Made by a program: the position numbers and the translations under genes
In this document: positions 35,545 through 48,579 of the stretch, in pieces
How positions within the stretch are numbered: position 1 is the stretch's first letter
How the letters are laid out: every line of letters starts with the position of its first letter
Notes under the pieces: generated by a model
The model's database searches: none
What the model was told of the DNA's origin: nothing
Seen by the model: the letters and a program-made list of their open reading frames with translations, nothing else
DNA from: Trachelipus rathkii
Lineage: Eukaryota; Arthropoda; Malacostraca; Isopoda; Trachelipodidae
DNA: 64,000 nt
Direction: 5' to 3'
Assembly (NCBI GenBank): GCA_015478945.1
Contig: JABUQX010027774.1
Span: 17,599 to 81,598 of the forward strand

Positions 35545-37965
35545 GTTTTTGAAAGGTCAAGGATGGGTTGTACGTATGGTCATACTGAGGACGTTGAGAG
35601 GTCATTTTGGGATAATCTTAATGATGTGTTGGACGGGGTGAGTAGGAGCTTATTTGATATTATGGGGACCTGATGTTGGATAGGTGATCAAAAGGGGATT
35701 GGTAACATTTTTGTGCGGAAAATGGAATGTAGGAAGGGAATGATTCTGAAGAGGTATGTGTGTGTGTAAGGGATACTTTCTTTAAACACAAGGATATCAT
35801 AGTATACTAAGGGGTAGTGAATTGGTATAATGAAAATATATTATTTAGTGTGTAGAAGAAGATTAAAGTATGTGTTCGGATTTAAATCAAGGTTAGGAAT
35901 GGGATTGTCGCGATATTAGTTCTTATGTAACATTCAGTTAGGCTTGGATGAAGAGTGTACGAAAGGAAGTAGTAAATTAAGAGTGAAGTAATGTGAGAGA
36001 CAATAAGGATAAGTATGTAAGAGTCGCTGTAGTTAATAATGAACAAATCGGGGCAAATGTAGGAAGCACATTGCTTAGCAGTGCAGAAGGAGTATTGTGG
36101 ATCGACTAAAATAGAAGTAAGATGTTAAAGGAATGGTGAATGACAGGGTGAAGAAAGCGGTAAGGTAAAAAGAAGCTGTTGAATGTACTAAAGCAAATGA
36201 TGAAGACTCAAAAGAAGTTTTGAATTATATAAGGAGGAAAAATGAAATGACTACAAAGGTTATCTTTAAAAAACAAGAGGAAAGAACAGTTGAAGAAATA
36301 TGGGGATTACAAGGATAGGAAGCTCTTCGAAGAAGCCAAAGGTTAAGAATGAGAATTAAGGGAAGTATGCTTAGAATGAAGATAGTGGTGCTTTTTAAAC
36401 TTATGAAGTAGTTAGAGGATGTGTGGAAAGAACACTTCGAGAATTGCACAAGTATTAATGTCGTGGACAAGAGTATATGAATGGTGTAGCCAGTTATGTC
36501 GTGGACAAGAGTATATTATTTGGATGAGTTATAGTTAAGGAGAGGAATTAGAGGAAAAAGTATGAAATATGTAAATCTGCAGGTATAGATGAAATTACTG
36601 GTAAAGGATCAGACGGAGGCGAGATGTGATTGATTGATTTGAAGTTGTATAATAAAGCTTTATAGAGGGTATAGTTCAAACGGATTGGAGGAGAAGCAGT
36701 AATAGTACCCTTATATAAGAGGTAAGGGAGATAAGGAATTGGAGAATTATAGGGGAATAAGTTTACTGATGTTGTAGAAGTATATGCTGAGTATTTTGTG
36801 AAGAGAGTGGCGATGTGACTGAAGACTGATTTGAAGAACGTGCGATTTAGGAGTGGTAGAGATGTGTGGATCATCTTAACATTGAAACAATGATTGAGAA
36901 AATGAGAGAGAAAGAATAAATTGTATTTAGGTTTATGGATTTGCAACAGGCGTATGATAGAGTAATAGGAGCGTTATGGCAAGTGTTGGATATATGTGTG
37001 GTATGCTTCTCACACTCGAATCAAAAGTATTATGACGATAGTGAAGCGTGTGTAGAATAAATGTTTCAATGGTGATTGTTTAGGATTAATAGCGGAGTAA
37101 AAAGGATGTGTTATGTCTCCTGTTATTCAATTTGTATATGGATGGGTTAGAAAGAATTCGAGGTGGGGATGGCAGGAACTGGTTGTTGTAGAATTTTGTG
37201 GGATGAGAGGATGGTAGTGTTGGGTGCGCCTTAGCCTATATATGCTGGATGATTTTGGTCTGGTTGCGAATTTGTAGAGGTTGATTAGAGGTGGATAGTG
37301 AAGATGTTGTCATGTTGTGTGTAAGAGAGTGCTTAAAGTACGTGATAAGGATAAGGTTATGTGTGTTGAGTGTTACACTATCAGTGTAATTATGTAGATG
37401 CGGAGCAGCTAGAAAAGTATATGAGTTTGAAATATTTAGGTACTATGTTGGATGGAGGGAAAGCGGACGATGCCAGAGAATTGTAGTAGTAAAGGTTGTG
37501 AATGGCAAAGGTGTGATGCAAATTAATCTTGGTGAATAAAGGGACTAGTCTTGAGTGTGCTAGGGTCTTGCAATGAGGGTATGTTGTTACAGGTTATTGT
37601 ATGTAGTGGCTATGGTCTGAATAAGAAGTTATAGAGTAAAAGTTCATGTTCAGAGGACATCAGGTGCTAGGGAGAAGAAATTGATTAAGAGCAAGAATGA
37701 AGTATTAGAGAGGGTGGTGTAAGAAAGGGGATGAGAGAATAAAGCAAGTTTGTGAGAAGGGTTGTACATGTGCAATGAATGAGAGAATCGTGGGTAAGCG
37801 AATTATTGGTGAGTGTTGGGAACCGACCGGATGGAGAGAGCCGAAGCAGAAGGTGGATTGAGTCAGATAAGAATGTCGAAGCGAGAAAATGTGAGTTGGC
37901 AGAGGCAGATAAACGTGCATAGGAGTGAATGGGGTTTTGTATGGGGCCATGGTTGTGGCCACCTG
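35545..37965 (+). pseudogene. Decayed RTE-like non-LTR retrotransposon
   Basis: Plus-strand fragments follow the order of an RTE-type ORF. An endonuclease segment carries FWDNLNDVLDG (about 35605-35640). The linker is followed by RT blocks: IDLKLYNKAL (near 36630-36665), FMDLQQAYDRV (36930-36963) with the first catalytic aspartate, and YLGTMLDGG (about 37432-37460) of the thumb. The C-terminal WQRQINVHRSEWG (near 37895-37935) closes it. The coding strand is G/A-rich and C-poor, the opposite bias to the Jockey-like relics. Stops are frequent and frames shift; the usual YADD-type box is not preserved. The minus-strand frames at 36225-36470, 36548-36946 and 37705-38034 are shadows. Confidence 0.75.
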
Positions 37966-38544
37966 GCCAGGCAATTTTTCTTTGTTGTGAACCCTTACAT
38001 GGACATTACATACGTGAGGTCCGTCGCGGTACAATTATGCTCTAGGGTGATTTCTGGTCTGTGACGACTCTTCACTAATAATTCAGACGGGGGAGGTTAG
38101 CTGGGTAATTATTTAAAACAGAAATATATCCAACTTTTCTTTTCGGAAATATATAACTTTTAATAATATGTCCAAGGACGAAGGGAGAAAGAAAGAAAGA
38201 AAGAGAAAGAAAACTTAACATTAGACTACAATGAATATGAATAGAAAATATATATATATTATATATAATATATTCTAGGTTAAAAATAATAAATAAGGGA
38301 ATATTATTATATAGTATTAGTGAATGATTCGGAGCATAGCATAAATTCGATGGTTATAGTTTTGTTTCGATAGTCTATATGGGCAATCGTGCGTCAACGC
38401 GGATCGTCTTCCAGCGAGGATCTGTATAGCAGAAATTATTTCATATTAATTAGTTTAGAAATTATTATTAATTAAGATGTTAAAGAATAAACGAATTATG
38501 CTCGATTTGGACAAACCTTTGTCTAGTATATACTATATAAATAT

Positions 38545-38575
<31 letters not shown>

Positions 38576-38640
38576 TATAATATTACTATATTTTAAAATA
38601 ATAATTATACTTTATAGAGACCTATGTAAAAATATGAACA
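37966..38640. other. No gene seen
   Basis: Mixed sequence with a short GAAA/AGAAAG run (38180-38215) and TA tracts at 38245-38275 and 38520-38590. Confidence 0.6.
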
Positions 38641-38649
38641 TTAGCTAAT

Positions 38650-38857
38650 CACTCACTTATATTTTCAGTATTTTCTTCAATTTTTGTTTAAGTTTATTTG
38701 AGGTTAGGTTTGTAACCTAACGTAACAACCTAACTTAACCTAACCTAACTAACTAACCTAACACCTAACCTAAACCTAAGCCTAACTTAACCTAACCTAA
38801 ATAATAAAAACAACAAAAATACAAGAATGAATACCTTAAACTGAAATTAAGTGAGTG
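38650..38857. mobile_element. Fold-back element with CCTAA (telomere-like) core
   Basis: CACTCACTTA...TTTTCAGT (from 38650) is mirrored by ACTGAAATTAAGTGAGTG (to 38857), giving imperfect inverted arms of about 60 bp. The loop (38701-38808) is a cluster of CCTAA/CCTAACC units with one inverted GGTTAGGTT at its left edge. CCTAA is the complement of TTAGG, the usual arthropod telomere repeat. The arms look like a fold-back/MITE element that carries or captured telomere-like repeats. The target duplication is not clear in the AT-rich flanks. Confidence 0.7.
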
Positions 38858-38864
38858 ATAAATA

Positions 38865-39515
38865 TATATAGTATAATATAATAAATATATATAATATATA
38901 TATATTTTATATAGTAATATATATAAAATTATATATAATATATATATATACGTTATATATATTATAATATATTAGAAGATAAAGAGGAGCAGAGTAATAA
39001 AAGTTTAAGATAACGAGAATTATTCAATAAGACAGGTCGTTTTGCGATGATCAGTTTTGACGAATCAGTTTTTAGCTATAAATATATTTCATATTATTTC
39101 GGTCTATCATAAATTAAATTATGATTAAGTTAAAAACTACAGGAATTATCAATATTTTGCCTAAATATATTTTAAAAAGATTAAACACATTAACACTTTA
39201 AATGCTATATAAAAATATTTTCGCGAAAATTGATAACAACACGTTAAAATTTCAATCTTGACAAAATGGCAATATATAAATATCAAAGAGTCGATATGTA
39301 AATCGATATTCTTGTCTCCTAAATTTATCTTTGAATACTATATATATTAATTACTATATATATATGTATAATTTATAGTATATATAGATATATATATTTA
39401 TTATATATTATTGATATAGTATATATATATTATCGATATATATATATATTATATTATATATACTATATATATTATTATATCTATAGTATATTATATAATA
39501 TATATTCCGTATAAG
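38865..39515. repeat. AT tracts
   Basis: TATATA runs at 38865-38970 and 39335-39510 around a spacer without recognisable gene. Confidence 0.88.
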
Positions 39516-40019
39516 AAATAGTTAATTTATAGCGGTGTATCACCGTACGGGATATTTAAGTATGAAAATGTGTAGGAACACATAAGTTCGATTATTTAAT
39601 TCATTAAGGAGGATGGGATATGTTACGTTGTTCTGCGCACGCGTAATACAAAAACCGTGCACAAACATGCGAATGTCAAAAGGATATAATATTTTATGCT
39701 CTTGAAATGCACATAAAAAATAAGGGGCTCCTCCTCTCGACATTTTTTGATTTTTTTTTTTTTACGGTTCTTCGTTTCCAAGCAATGAACCCATACGCGT
39801 CAATGTTACATAGTTTTTAAACGAATGTTGAAAAGGTTGAAGAAACAATGGTATTCAAGACAGATTTTTAATACATGTTAATGTAATAACTATGTTAATA
39901 GGTATATAACAAATTTACCTATGATTCGTATCCACAGCTGCAGAAGAGGAAGAAGTCAGTAGTTTCAAATTTACATTACAGTATTTGATGTTGTTTCGAG
40001 AGCTCCATCCACGCAATAC

Positions 40020-41045
40020 ATGCTCAACCTCTGGCGCCAGTTTAATTGCATGCCAATGACAGTGACGCTGGGTTGATTCCCCTACATGCGAGGTTACTCG
40101 GTCATTAAACCCAGCGTACCGGTATGTTTGAGATACCCCACAGAAGTAGCCAATGTGTTACGTCGGGTGAAGCGGCAGCCATAGAAATGGACCAGATCTT
40201 ACGATTCATCATTCCGGAAGATTCTGTGAGGTAGTCGTCCACTATACTCCATTATGGCTGGACCCACGTGTAGTAATATATTCTAGTTGTGTTATTAAGT
40301 AATCATCATTGTTGGTCAACAAGGACGTATTTGCAGAATTGGAGTTTAATGCTGTCTTGTCAAATTCCCTCAAGAAACTAAGGCCGAGTAATCTACTATG
40401 AGTTGACTGAGTAGTAGACTGGTGATGGCTGGTATTATACATGGGCGTTTGTTTCCACAATGTCTGAAGTTCGTTTAGAAATAACCGTTATTGGTAAAGC
40501 GAGATTCGTCGGTACTAAGATATTTTCATAAGTCGTGCCGGTAACTCATTAGAAGGCATCAATAACAGCAGGAATCTAGCCCCTTTTTGTCCATGATGTA
40601 AATGCCAATGTAGGCCTATATGATACATGTTGTATGCAACACGATTCCGTCGTATGGTTTCCTTTAACAAGACCGAACTAGCCTGCTGTAATGAGGACGT
40701 TGGATTCTATGGGTGTATAGCAGACGATCCAGTCGATTCCTAATGTACGGGACACAACCCCATCTAGTGTGATGAGGGTAACTATCGACCCTGACCTTGA
40801 AAACGTCTGTAAACTCTATGGATCCATTTGGCTCGGGGTCGTCGATGTGGATAACGTTGTCCTATTCTGCAGCAGCTCTGCGACCATCTGTTTTGCGTAA
40901 TGTACACTTCCAAAATGTCACGCTTTTCGTCCTGCGTATACTGGTCACATGTCATTTCTAAAGTATGGCTCTGACTAACACCACTGAATTTATAAGGTTC
41001 ACTACACTTATACGATAATTTGTAGTTACATCTAACCTCCATCTG
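40020..41045 (-). pseudogene. Second decayed mariner-like transposase
   Basis: The minus strand opens with an 86-codon frame whose DEKRDILEVYITQNRWSQS and YPHRRPRAKW match the DUF4817-type helix-turn-helix seen at the N-terminus of some arthropod mariner-like transposases. Downstream, TDESRFTNNGYF (Asp codon at 40508-40510) holds the first catalytic residue, followed by a stop. A C-terminal segment with WLPLHPT and FCGVSQ in shifted frames (about 40130-40200) corresponds to the PPRSPD/FFLWG block. It differs in sequence from the relic at 6.6-7.8 kb, so two lineages are present. Stops and frameshifts show it is dead. Confidence 0.82.
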
Positions 41046-41229
41046 ATAGTGTTAGTGTTGACAAATTCACTGCCTATTTATTAGTCTAAGAGTACATTAT
41101 CGCGTTGTAATACTCATCTTCAACCATAAGCCATTCCCTACCTTCCTCATCAGCATTTTGTCGATTTTTTACAATACTATTTTCAACATGATGTCAAAAA
41201 TAATGTTATCTTTACTCGTTTTGCTTTCA

Positions 41230-43960
41230 GAATATGATCAACTTCACCAGTATTTTTAGTAACCGTACTGCAAAGGATTTAGTACCATTACAAACAAAAC
41301 TGTCGGTTGTAAAACCAACACCGATTTCGTCTGTCAAATCCCTGAGAAACCTTCTTGTTTCGGGAACGTGTTCACTCTCTTCAACCATAAATATACAGCT
41401 GTCGGTATCACAGTATATTAAATACTCTTGACCAACTGATTCCAGGGGTCTGTATAGCTTGACTCAAACACGCGATGCAGGTAATGAAGCGGTGGCTAGA
41501 TTATTTGACTGAGGTATTGCACGCATGGACCATGTATTGTACATAAATTATATGTTTTTGCTCAGCATCCACGACATTCGAGATTTCCAAGACGGCTTTC
41601 TTAGTCAAAGCCCAGACTTCAACGTCACAGTGACATATAATGTCTTATGTGTTAAGTGCACGCTCTGCTATTTTCCCCCAAAGATAATTAAGGCATAACT
41701 TAGCAATGAAGAAGAGGCCAGGGTTGTTCTCGATATTATTATTATCTAGCTAATCACCTTCTATTCTTTCAAACACTCAATGAAAATATCAAATTCAGTA
41801 TCAGTGATATCGGCGATGCCTTCCGGGAACCCTGAAGTCTCAGTTTTCCATTTCAATAATGCTTTCACGCAACCTGTGAACAATCGACCATAGGTTTGAA
41901 AGTCCAGGTTTCGAAGATCTTCAAAATTTTGTAACATTTCTCCAATGCCAATTTTAATTCGGGTTTTGTGTAAACACCGATAATCTCGCATTGTCTATCA
42001 TTGTGAGTGCACAAACTTTCTTTACCACCTTTTGGCTTCTTTAGCACACGTTCGACATAGTGAATACAATCCTTTCTTTATACCTCCCAGGCAAAACAGG
42101 AATGTATAAGTCTTCAGGAGCTAAATCTCAGACGTAAGCCACCCCGAAATACTTCTTATGCATGTTCGCTATGTATTCGGAAATGCAACAAGTTTCTTAG
42201 AAATACAAGTTTCTTAGAAATACCTGTAGGAAATTTTTGAGATTTTTAAACCCACAGGTACAACGACGTGAAATCTTAGTAATAAGTTTTGTTGGCATCG
42301 TCTGTGGAAGGGTAGTAATATACGAAAGGCTCTGTACTACCTCCGTAAAGAGCATAGCAATAATAAACATATGGTTTCAGAAGTTCCGTTTTCGCCTCTT
42401 CTCTAGGATTAGCATGCGGTATTCTTATCGAGCATTCACCTTTCAATTTATCTCATTCACATTCCCAAACCCTCACAGCTTTGAAACCTGATTTTCTATA
42501 TGATTCTTCCTGCAGCATGGTTATTCTATACCTATCGAGACTGGAGACACTTCTTTGGTCTAGCTTACCGTTCTCGCAGCTATGATGACCGTGCCAGTTA
42601 CATCCGTGGAACAAATACACTATGCTTTTCTTTTGAAGAGATCCTGTAGCCTTCATTTCCCTCCATCTTTGTTCATTCCTAGCTTTTAATTGGTATCCCA
42701 CTTGTAGCTCTCTGAGGATTACAAAAGCATATCCGTCAACAGGTTTATAATCATTAACAGGGACTTTGGTGTACCCGTCCGGATATGCGCATTTATTCCT
42801 AAGTTATACTTTGGGTTATACTTTGGCCAGTGTACTTCTCCATTAATGCTATATATCGAATACCTTCATACGAATAATTTTCCTCACCGTCTCGACTAAT
42901 ATGTGAAACAGGAACAGATTTCATAAAATGGGTTTTAACGACTAAAATAAAGTGAGGAAATTGTACAACATTCTGTTAAACAATCAATTTGGAACATCTC
43001 AATGAACATCTTACGGAAATTTTCAAAACTTTGCCGTAAAGCGTTGCTTTTATATTCTAAATTAATAAAATGGTAAATGGTAGAATGTCGACTTCCTGAA
43101 CACAATATTTAGTGTATTCTGATTTAATGTCATACTCTCTATTTTCAAATGAGATATACCAATCGGTAAATTAACGTTTCTCAAACTCGCTCATTCGATC
43201 AGTTTCAAACAATTCACGTCCGGGTATACGGCCAACATAATTTACATTAACTAGATTCTAGGGTAAGAAATTTATATGGGTAGAAACCCTTTAGCTACAT
43301 CCCTTTCAAGTTCCATACATATTGTTAACTTCTTTAATGCACAAAGCATATACAACAATGTATCCTTAAATGTAATGTTATGCTGAGACCGTCGTACGTA
43401 ATGATTTTTTAACCCGCTTTACAGGTATACATTAGAAATATACGACACTCGCCCGGTCTGGCTAATAATTTACGAACACAAACTGGGTATCAACTTTATC
43501 CCCATTATGAGCGGCTACTATGATTTGATCTTTCTTGATGTTTTTCTGAATAACGATAACATTAATTTAATGAATTTTGACTGGACACTTCGTCTGTATC
43601 ATTTTCAGCATTCAAATCCAAATGGAAGATCTCCTTTCGTTTAGTTCCACCAACATTTCTTCGCACTGTTCATTTCTTATTCTTTACCGCTGCACTTATA
43701 ACAGAACCAGCAATAATCACAAGTAGTTATCGGTACCATGTCACAACTGATATCCGTCACCTTTATTTGGTTTTCGGTTATGGGTATACGTTTCCACATC
43801 GTAATAATGTATAAACATTTTATCTTTTTCCTGCCAGTCCTTTTCTTTCTTTTCAATGTTTTCATGAACATTTATGTTTGCCCCTTATAGGGTTATACTT
43901 CTCGTCGCATACTCCACACTGATAATTCACACAGTCAGTGGTTGAATCTGTCCTTTATTA
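41230..43960 (-). pseudogene. Decayed protein-primed family B DNA polymerase of a Polinton/Maverick-like element
   Basis: On the minus strand every landmark of a Polinton-type PolB appears in the right order, spread over frames. There is an N-terminal Cys-rich region (43677-43930). Exonuclease motif II, AAHNG, lies at about 43500-43520, and exonuclease motif III, YCVQEVDIL, at about 43083-43115. The FHGCNWHG block and terminal WECE fall within 42453-42701. Polymerase motif A, DFTSLYLW, has its Asp codon at 42273-42275. Overlapping frames at 41761-42047 hold YTKPEL and LLKWKTETSGFP. Motif B, AKLCLNYLWGK, is near 41670-41710, and motif C is CDTDS at 41398-41412. The catalytic aspartates survive in DNA, but stops and at least five frame changes break the gene. 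Such enzymes copy linear DNA using a terminal protein primer. Identification is firm; activity is excluded. Confidence 0.9.
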
Positions 43961-43999
43961 ATTCAGCAATTTCGTTGTATCGAACACAGCTCACAGAAT

Positions 44000-45440
44000 T
44001 TTTTATTTTCTGTACATACCCATTTCGATTTTTTTTATTCTATGGTTCTTAAGACATGTCTTCGTTAGTAAAAAGTGACGTAATCAGCACGAACAATACT
44101 TTAAGTATGGAATAGTTATTATCCTTTCAAGCGCTTATCCTCCCGGCATTGTATGTGAGACACTCGCAGTTTACATTTATAATATATTCACATTCCCTCG
44201 GTCTTGATGCAAAAAAGCCTATAGTTTGATTATCAAAGAACTGTAAACATTTGGTTTCTACAAGGAAATAGTTTATCACTCGCGACGGCTTCTGATATTA
44301 GTCTTTAGGATTCAACAATTACGGTACCAGTGGTCTAGCGTTGTGTCGGTAGTGGTGTCGCTGACTATCTCTCACATTGTTGGGGAAGAGGGTAATAATA
44401 ATGGGATAAAGCTATTCCAGAAAGAAGTAACGCATCCCCGATCCTATTTATAGTTAGAGGAGATCTTTATTCTTACTGATCATTAATTCTGTTTGGTTTA
44501 TAAAAGCCACATCAATTTTCGAATCTTATTCGTTTCTGTAGGACCAATATCCTACATTTAAGACCCGTTCTATTATAGCCGATCGCAAATATTAATCGAG
44601 CAGTTTAAAGGGGTCAGCAATAAATTTAGGAACTTGCCACCTGAGATTGGCTTATTTTCTGAGACCATATTACTATTAGTACACGAGTTAGTCAACATTA
44701 TTTATCTTTTTTTTTCGGTAATTCAACTGTTTACACATAGCTAACGCTATAACTTTAAAACATCACAACAACTGGCATGAAATTCCTCCTATCATAAGTT
44801 ACCCATTCTGCGCATACAATGACGTTTGATAACAAGATCAAGGGTGGGATAAAATTAACTGTCAGGTATTATGGGGCCACTCCCTTCAGGGTTATGCATA
44901 CCTGACTTCAACGATGAAATCGCTGAACGTGGCTTTATCTCCAGACTGAAAGGTCCCTCTCCAGTCGGGTGCACAGGGTTGATACCAACATCAATGCATT
45001 ATCTTTTTCCATCTGTTCATTGGGTCAACGGTGATCGTGGAACTTCGTTGGAGCACCATCATTAATTGAAAGTAAACCAGAATATCTTGCTCTTGTATTC
45101 TCCAATTAGTTTTCAGATCCTCACTTTTTTAGGATCGTCATCAGTGACCGAAAAACACCTTTGTAAACATCCTCAATATCGAGACCTCGGTTGAATTACT
45201 CATTTTCTTCAATTGTATCCCGGATTTCTGTGTAACGATGAGTGTCAATGACTCCTGAATTTCTTGAGACAGCAGTCGTTGTAATTTCTAATAATTCAGC
45301 TCTTACCCGTCTTTCTATCGTCATCATCATCATCATCGTCATCGCCCACCTTCTTTCCCCATTTTATGGAAGATCCCGAGTAATGAGAATCATCGGAGGT
45401 AAATATAGCTAGGTGGAATTACACATAAGACCTATTCTTA
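44000..45440 (-). other. Unassigned minus-strand coding-like remnants
   Basis: Upstream of the polymerase, on the same strand, partly open segments such as ELLEITTTAVSRNS and TEIRDTIEENE (about 45170-45300) look protein-like but match nothing I recognise. They may be part of the polymerase N-terminus or another gene of the Polinton-like element. Confidence 0.3.
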
Positions 45441-46500
45441 AGCCTAACGTTAACTTGATTTTCTATAAATTTTTCTTATGTTAATTTTATAGATATTACA
45501 GTTACAAGATTATCCTAAACTTTTACTTTAATTAATATTTCAATTCAGTGCCCAGAAGAACTCTCGGAAATGCAAAAATTTAACTGCAAGCCCATCCAGT
45601 CAGCAGCACCGAGGATCCATAAGTGTTTCTTCTGTGAATCGTTCACTCCCTGGTTCCTGCAACCGGCATCGTTGACCTATGTAACTCTTTTCGTTCAGCA
45701 ATACACGAATTTTGAAGACCACTGTTTAGCTTGATACAATTTTAAAACTGATCTTCACGGTGTGGTTCGAACATCTTGGTTCACCAATTATTAATCAGAA
45801 TAAGGAGTCGTCTTGATTCCTAGGTGTTGTTTGTTGTTTGTGTGTTATTTGGTGGTGATTGTGTTGTTGGTTTTGTTGAAGCCTCCCAGCCCTTCTCTAT
45901 CACACAAATACTGCTTCCCATCTAGGATCGAGTGATATATGTACACAGAATGGGCGGAAAATAAGTATAATAAAATATAAGCAAATAAATAATATATAAG
46001 TTCCATGTTTGGTGGTCATAGAAATATAATAAAACTATTCTTATCAATAGAAATGAGAAGTTTATAAAGAATTGTGTCATATGATATTACGTACCAAAAT
46101 AAATTAAATCTAGACAACAATAAAAAAGTTTTAAGAAAACATCATATTTTATAGAAAAACAAAATTTTTAAGAAAACAAATTTTTTAAGAAATACAATTC
46201 TTTTAAGGACAAAACGAAGTTTTTTTTAAGAAAAAAACAGAATTTTGTTTTATCAAATAAACAAAAGTTTTTAAGAAAAACAGAATTTTTAAGAAAAAAC
46301 TAAAATTATTCAAAAGTTTTTCAGATTGTAATAAAACCTAAATTTTTTAAAATAAAAATAAATATTTTTTTGATAATAAAAAATAATAACAAGACTTCAG
46401 GCAAACAATTTTCCATGAGTTTGTCGCATTTTTCCGGCATTGAATATATTCAACTGCGACATTCTGAAGATTCTTAACAGGTATCATAAAAACAAGAACT
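45441..46500. other. No gene seen; A-rich
   Basis: Includes an A-rich stretch (46100-46400) in which TTTTTAAGAAAA(A)CA recurs with short spacing. No recognisable gene. Confidence 0.55.
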
Positions 46501-46504
46501 GTAA

Positions 46505-46690
46505 TAAATAATATTAATTATTATTATTATTAATTAATTATTATTATATGTTATGTATTAATTATTATTATTATTATTATTATTGATTATTATTATGATT
46601 GTTGATTATTATATTATTAATTTATTATTATTATTATTATTATTTATTATTAATTATTATTATTTATATTTATTATTAATTATTATATTT
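46505..46690. repeat. ATT/TTA microsatellite
   Basis: Interrupted ATT arrays similar to those at the left end of the window. Confidence 0.95.
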
Positions 46691-47029
46691 AAGCCAATTC
46701 CATGATATAAGTCACAACGGAAAACACACCCTAGAGGTAACTATCGCTAAGATGCAGACTCCACGACAGACTGAATAGAACTACCAGCTAACACCCATGC
46801 ATAAGTTATATATAAACGTTCCCACCCTCACTCCCTCCTTTCTTCCCAAACATAACGAAATACACTATTAACTCCGCCCCTCTTTCCGAAATTTTCAAAC
46901 CTAATCATGATATATGTACACTATCTCTCTCATTACTTAAGTCTCTACTTATAAGTTCAAATATCCAATGTCAAGGCCACAGCCACAGAATGATACGAGC
47001 ATTGGTATGAATTGAACACTTTGAAAAAA

Positions 47030-47400
47030 TTAGTGTTTAGAATCCCCTGTCATCTGTATGCTGGTCCAACGGAGATTCAGGGGATAAAGAACTACGCTTC
47101 TTTGCACTAAGGTTCCTAAAACACCCTGTTCTATTCGAACAACTCCCCGTGAAATAATCCTGGTGTTACACGATCTTATCACTATTTTTACGAATATAAA
47201 GATGTTTTAGATTCAATTTCATGAAGTATATGACGATGTTAAGTCTTTTTGGAAAATATAAGGGTCTAACATCTATATCATTGAATTTTCTTATCCGAAA
47301 TTGAACGAGGATATAGCTGAAACTTTCACAGTCTACTCTCATCATTTAAATGTTAACTTTGTTTTTAAAACAAAAATATCTTTATCATCATCATAAAATA
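47030..47400 (+). pseudogene. Plus-strand coding remnant in the Polinton-like region
   Basis: Two consecutive open stretches in different frames have natural-looking composition, including DKELRFFALRFLKHPVLFEQ (about 47085-47145) and NIYIIEFSYPKLNEDIAETF (about 47268-47327). Isolated stops and one frame change separate them. The family is not recognised. Location and strand fit a structural gene of the surrounding element. Confidence 0.35.
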
Positions 47401-47709
47401 AGTATATGAGTGATGTATCTTTAAATACACAATAGCATGAAATTTTGTTCGGTAGCAAACAGAAGAGGAGGAGCGGGGTGGTATGTTTTGTTCTCGGAAA
47501 GTGAATGGTCGAGTGGTGATGGAGATAGGTGAAATGAGGTGTGTATTTGGTAGGAGAGAAGAGTTATACTGTGTTTCTAAAAGGTATAGTAAAGAAGTTA
47601 GTCTCCCAACGGTTTTTACTGTGTGTAGTTCCAGTGGGTTCCTAGTTTGGTAGTGGGCGGAACGACGGGTACAGTTGTATTGGGTGTATCGTCGGCACAG
47701 ACGTGGTGC

Positions 47710-48280
47710 TTATCCTAACGGTATAACTATGAAGGGTATGTTTCTGTTATCACATCGTGGCTCGTTGCAATACAGGTCATGGAGGGAGGTGAGTAGAGAC
47801 GTGCGTGGAGCTGTGAGATTGAGATGTATTTCTGTTCGCGGAGGTATAGCTGAAAAATGCTTACATAGGAATATTGGAGATGAGTATAGGAGCTGTAGTA
47901 AATTGTTAAAGTCGAGCTGTGTGTAGTTGTGGAGGAGGATGTACTCTAGGTGTCTATTGTATCCCTCGATGTCGTAGTTGAAGATGTGGTGGTCGCGTGT
48001 AATCCGTTGTAGTGAAAGGGTAAGATGGTTCGAGGGGTATTGTAGAGTGAGAGAGGGCCTCAGAGATTCAAAAGTGTACTGGTCTTGGGGATTCGACTAT
48101 GGTATCACGGTCAGAAGGGTATGTGTCGTGTGTTGGATGGTGAGTAGTTAGTTCTTGGCGGTTAAATGCATTATTATAAGGTGAGTTAGATTGGTTTTGA
48201 TTGTATAGAAAGATATGTGGAGAGATGGATTCAGGTGGCGGAGAGAGTTGGATAGCCTTCCTGCCTCTATATTTGTCCAT
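47710..48280 (-). CDS. Unidentified A+C-rich minus-strand gene with one frameshift
   Basis: An ATG at 48280 starts a 70-codon frame (to 48068) beginning MDKYRGRKAIQL. A second frame, open from 48096 to a TAA at 47710 (128 codons), overlaps its end. A single indel near 48070-48097 would make them one protein of about 200 residues. The second part contains HIFNYDIEGYNRHLEYILLH and PRTSLLTSLHDLYCNEPR: ordinary, mostly helical protein composition with no low-complexity character. I recognise no domain. The strand is strongly A+C-rich, like the minus-strand frame at 56.2-56.9 kb, whose end is similar. The opposing plus-strand frame (47675-47926) is shorter and less convincing. Confidence 0.5.
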
Positions 48281-48579
48281 TGTAACACCTTTTTAACTAA
48301 ATTACTAACTGGTCAATCTGAGCAATAACTAATATGATATAATGAATAATAATATAAATAATGAAGAAAGTAGTGGTTATACCTTTTCAGATTACGAAAA
48401 AAAATAAATAACTACACAGTACTACATGCAACAGCAACACAATCAACACAACAGACTCAATTCCTACTAACGTTAGTAGATGAAGCCGTAGACTTTGGAA
48501 AAATGTCTAGGAATCGAAAACGAGCTTACCCAAATTTTAGATTCACAATATGAGATCATTTCTGCACCTTTTTCTCATT

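Noticed and set aside
36548..36946. 132-codon minus-strand open frame (also 36225-36470 and 37705-38034)
   Set aside because: Antisense shadows of the G/A-rich RTE-like relic on the plus strand.
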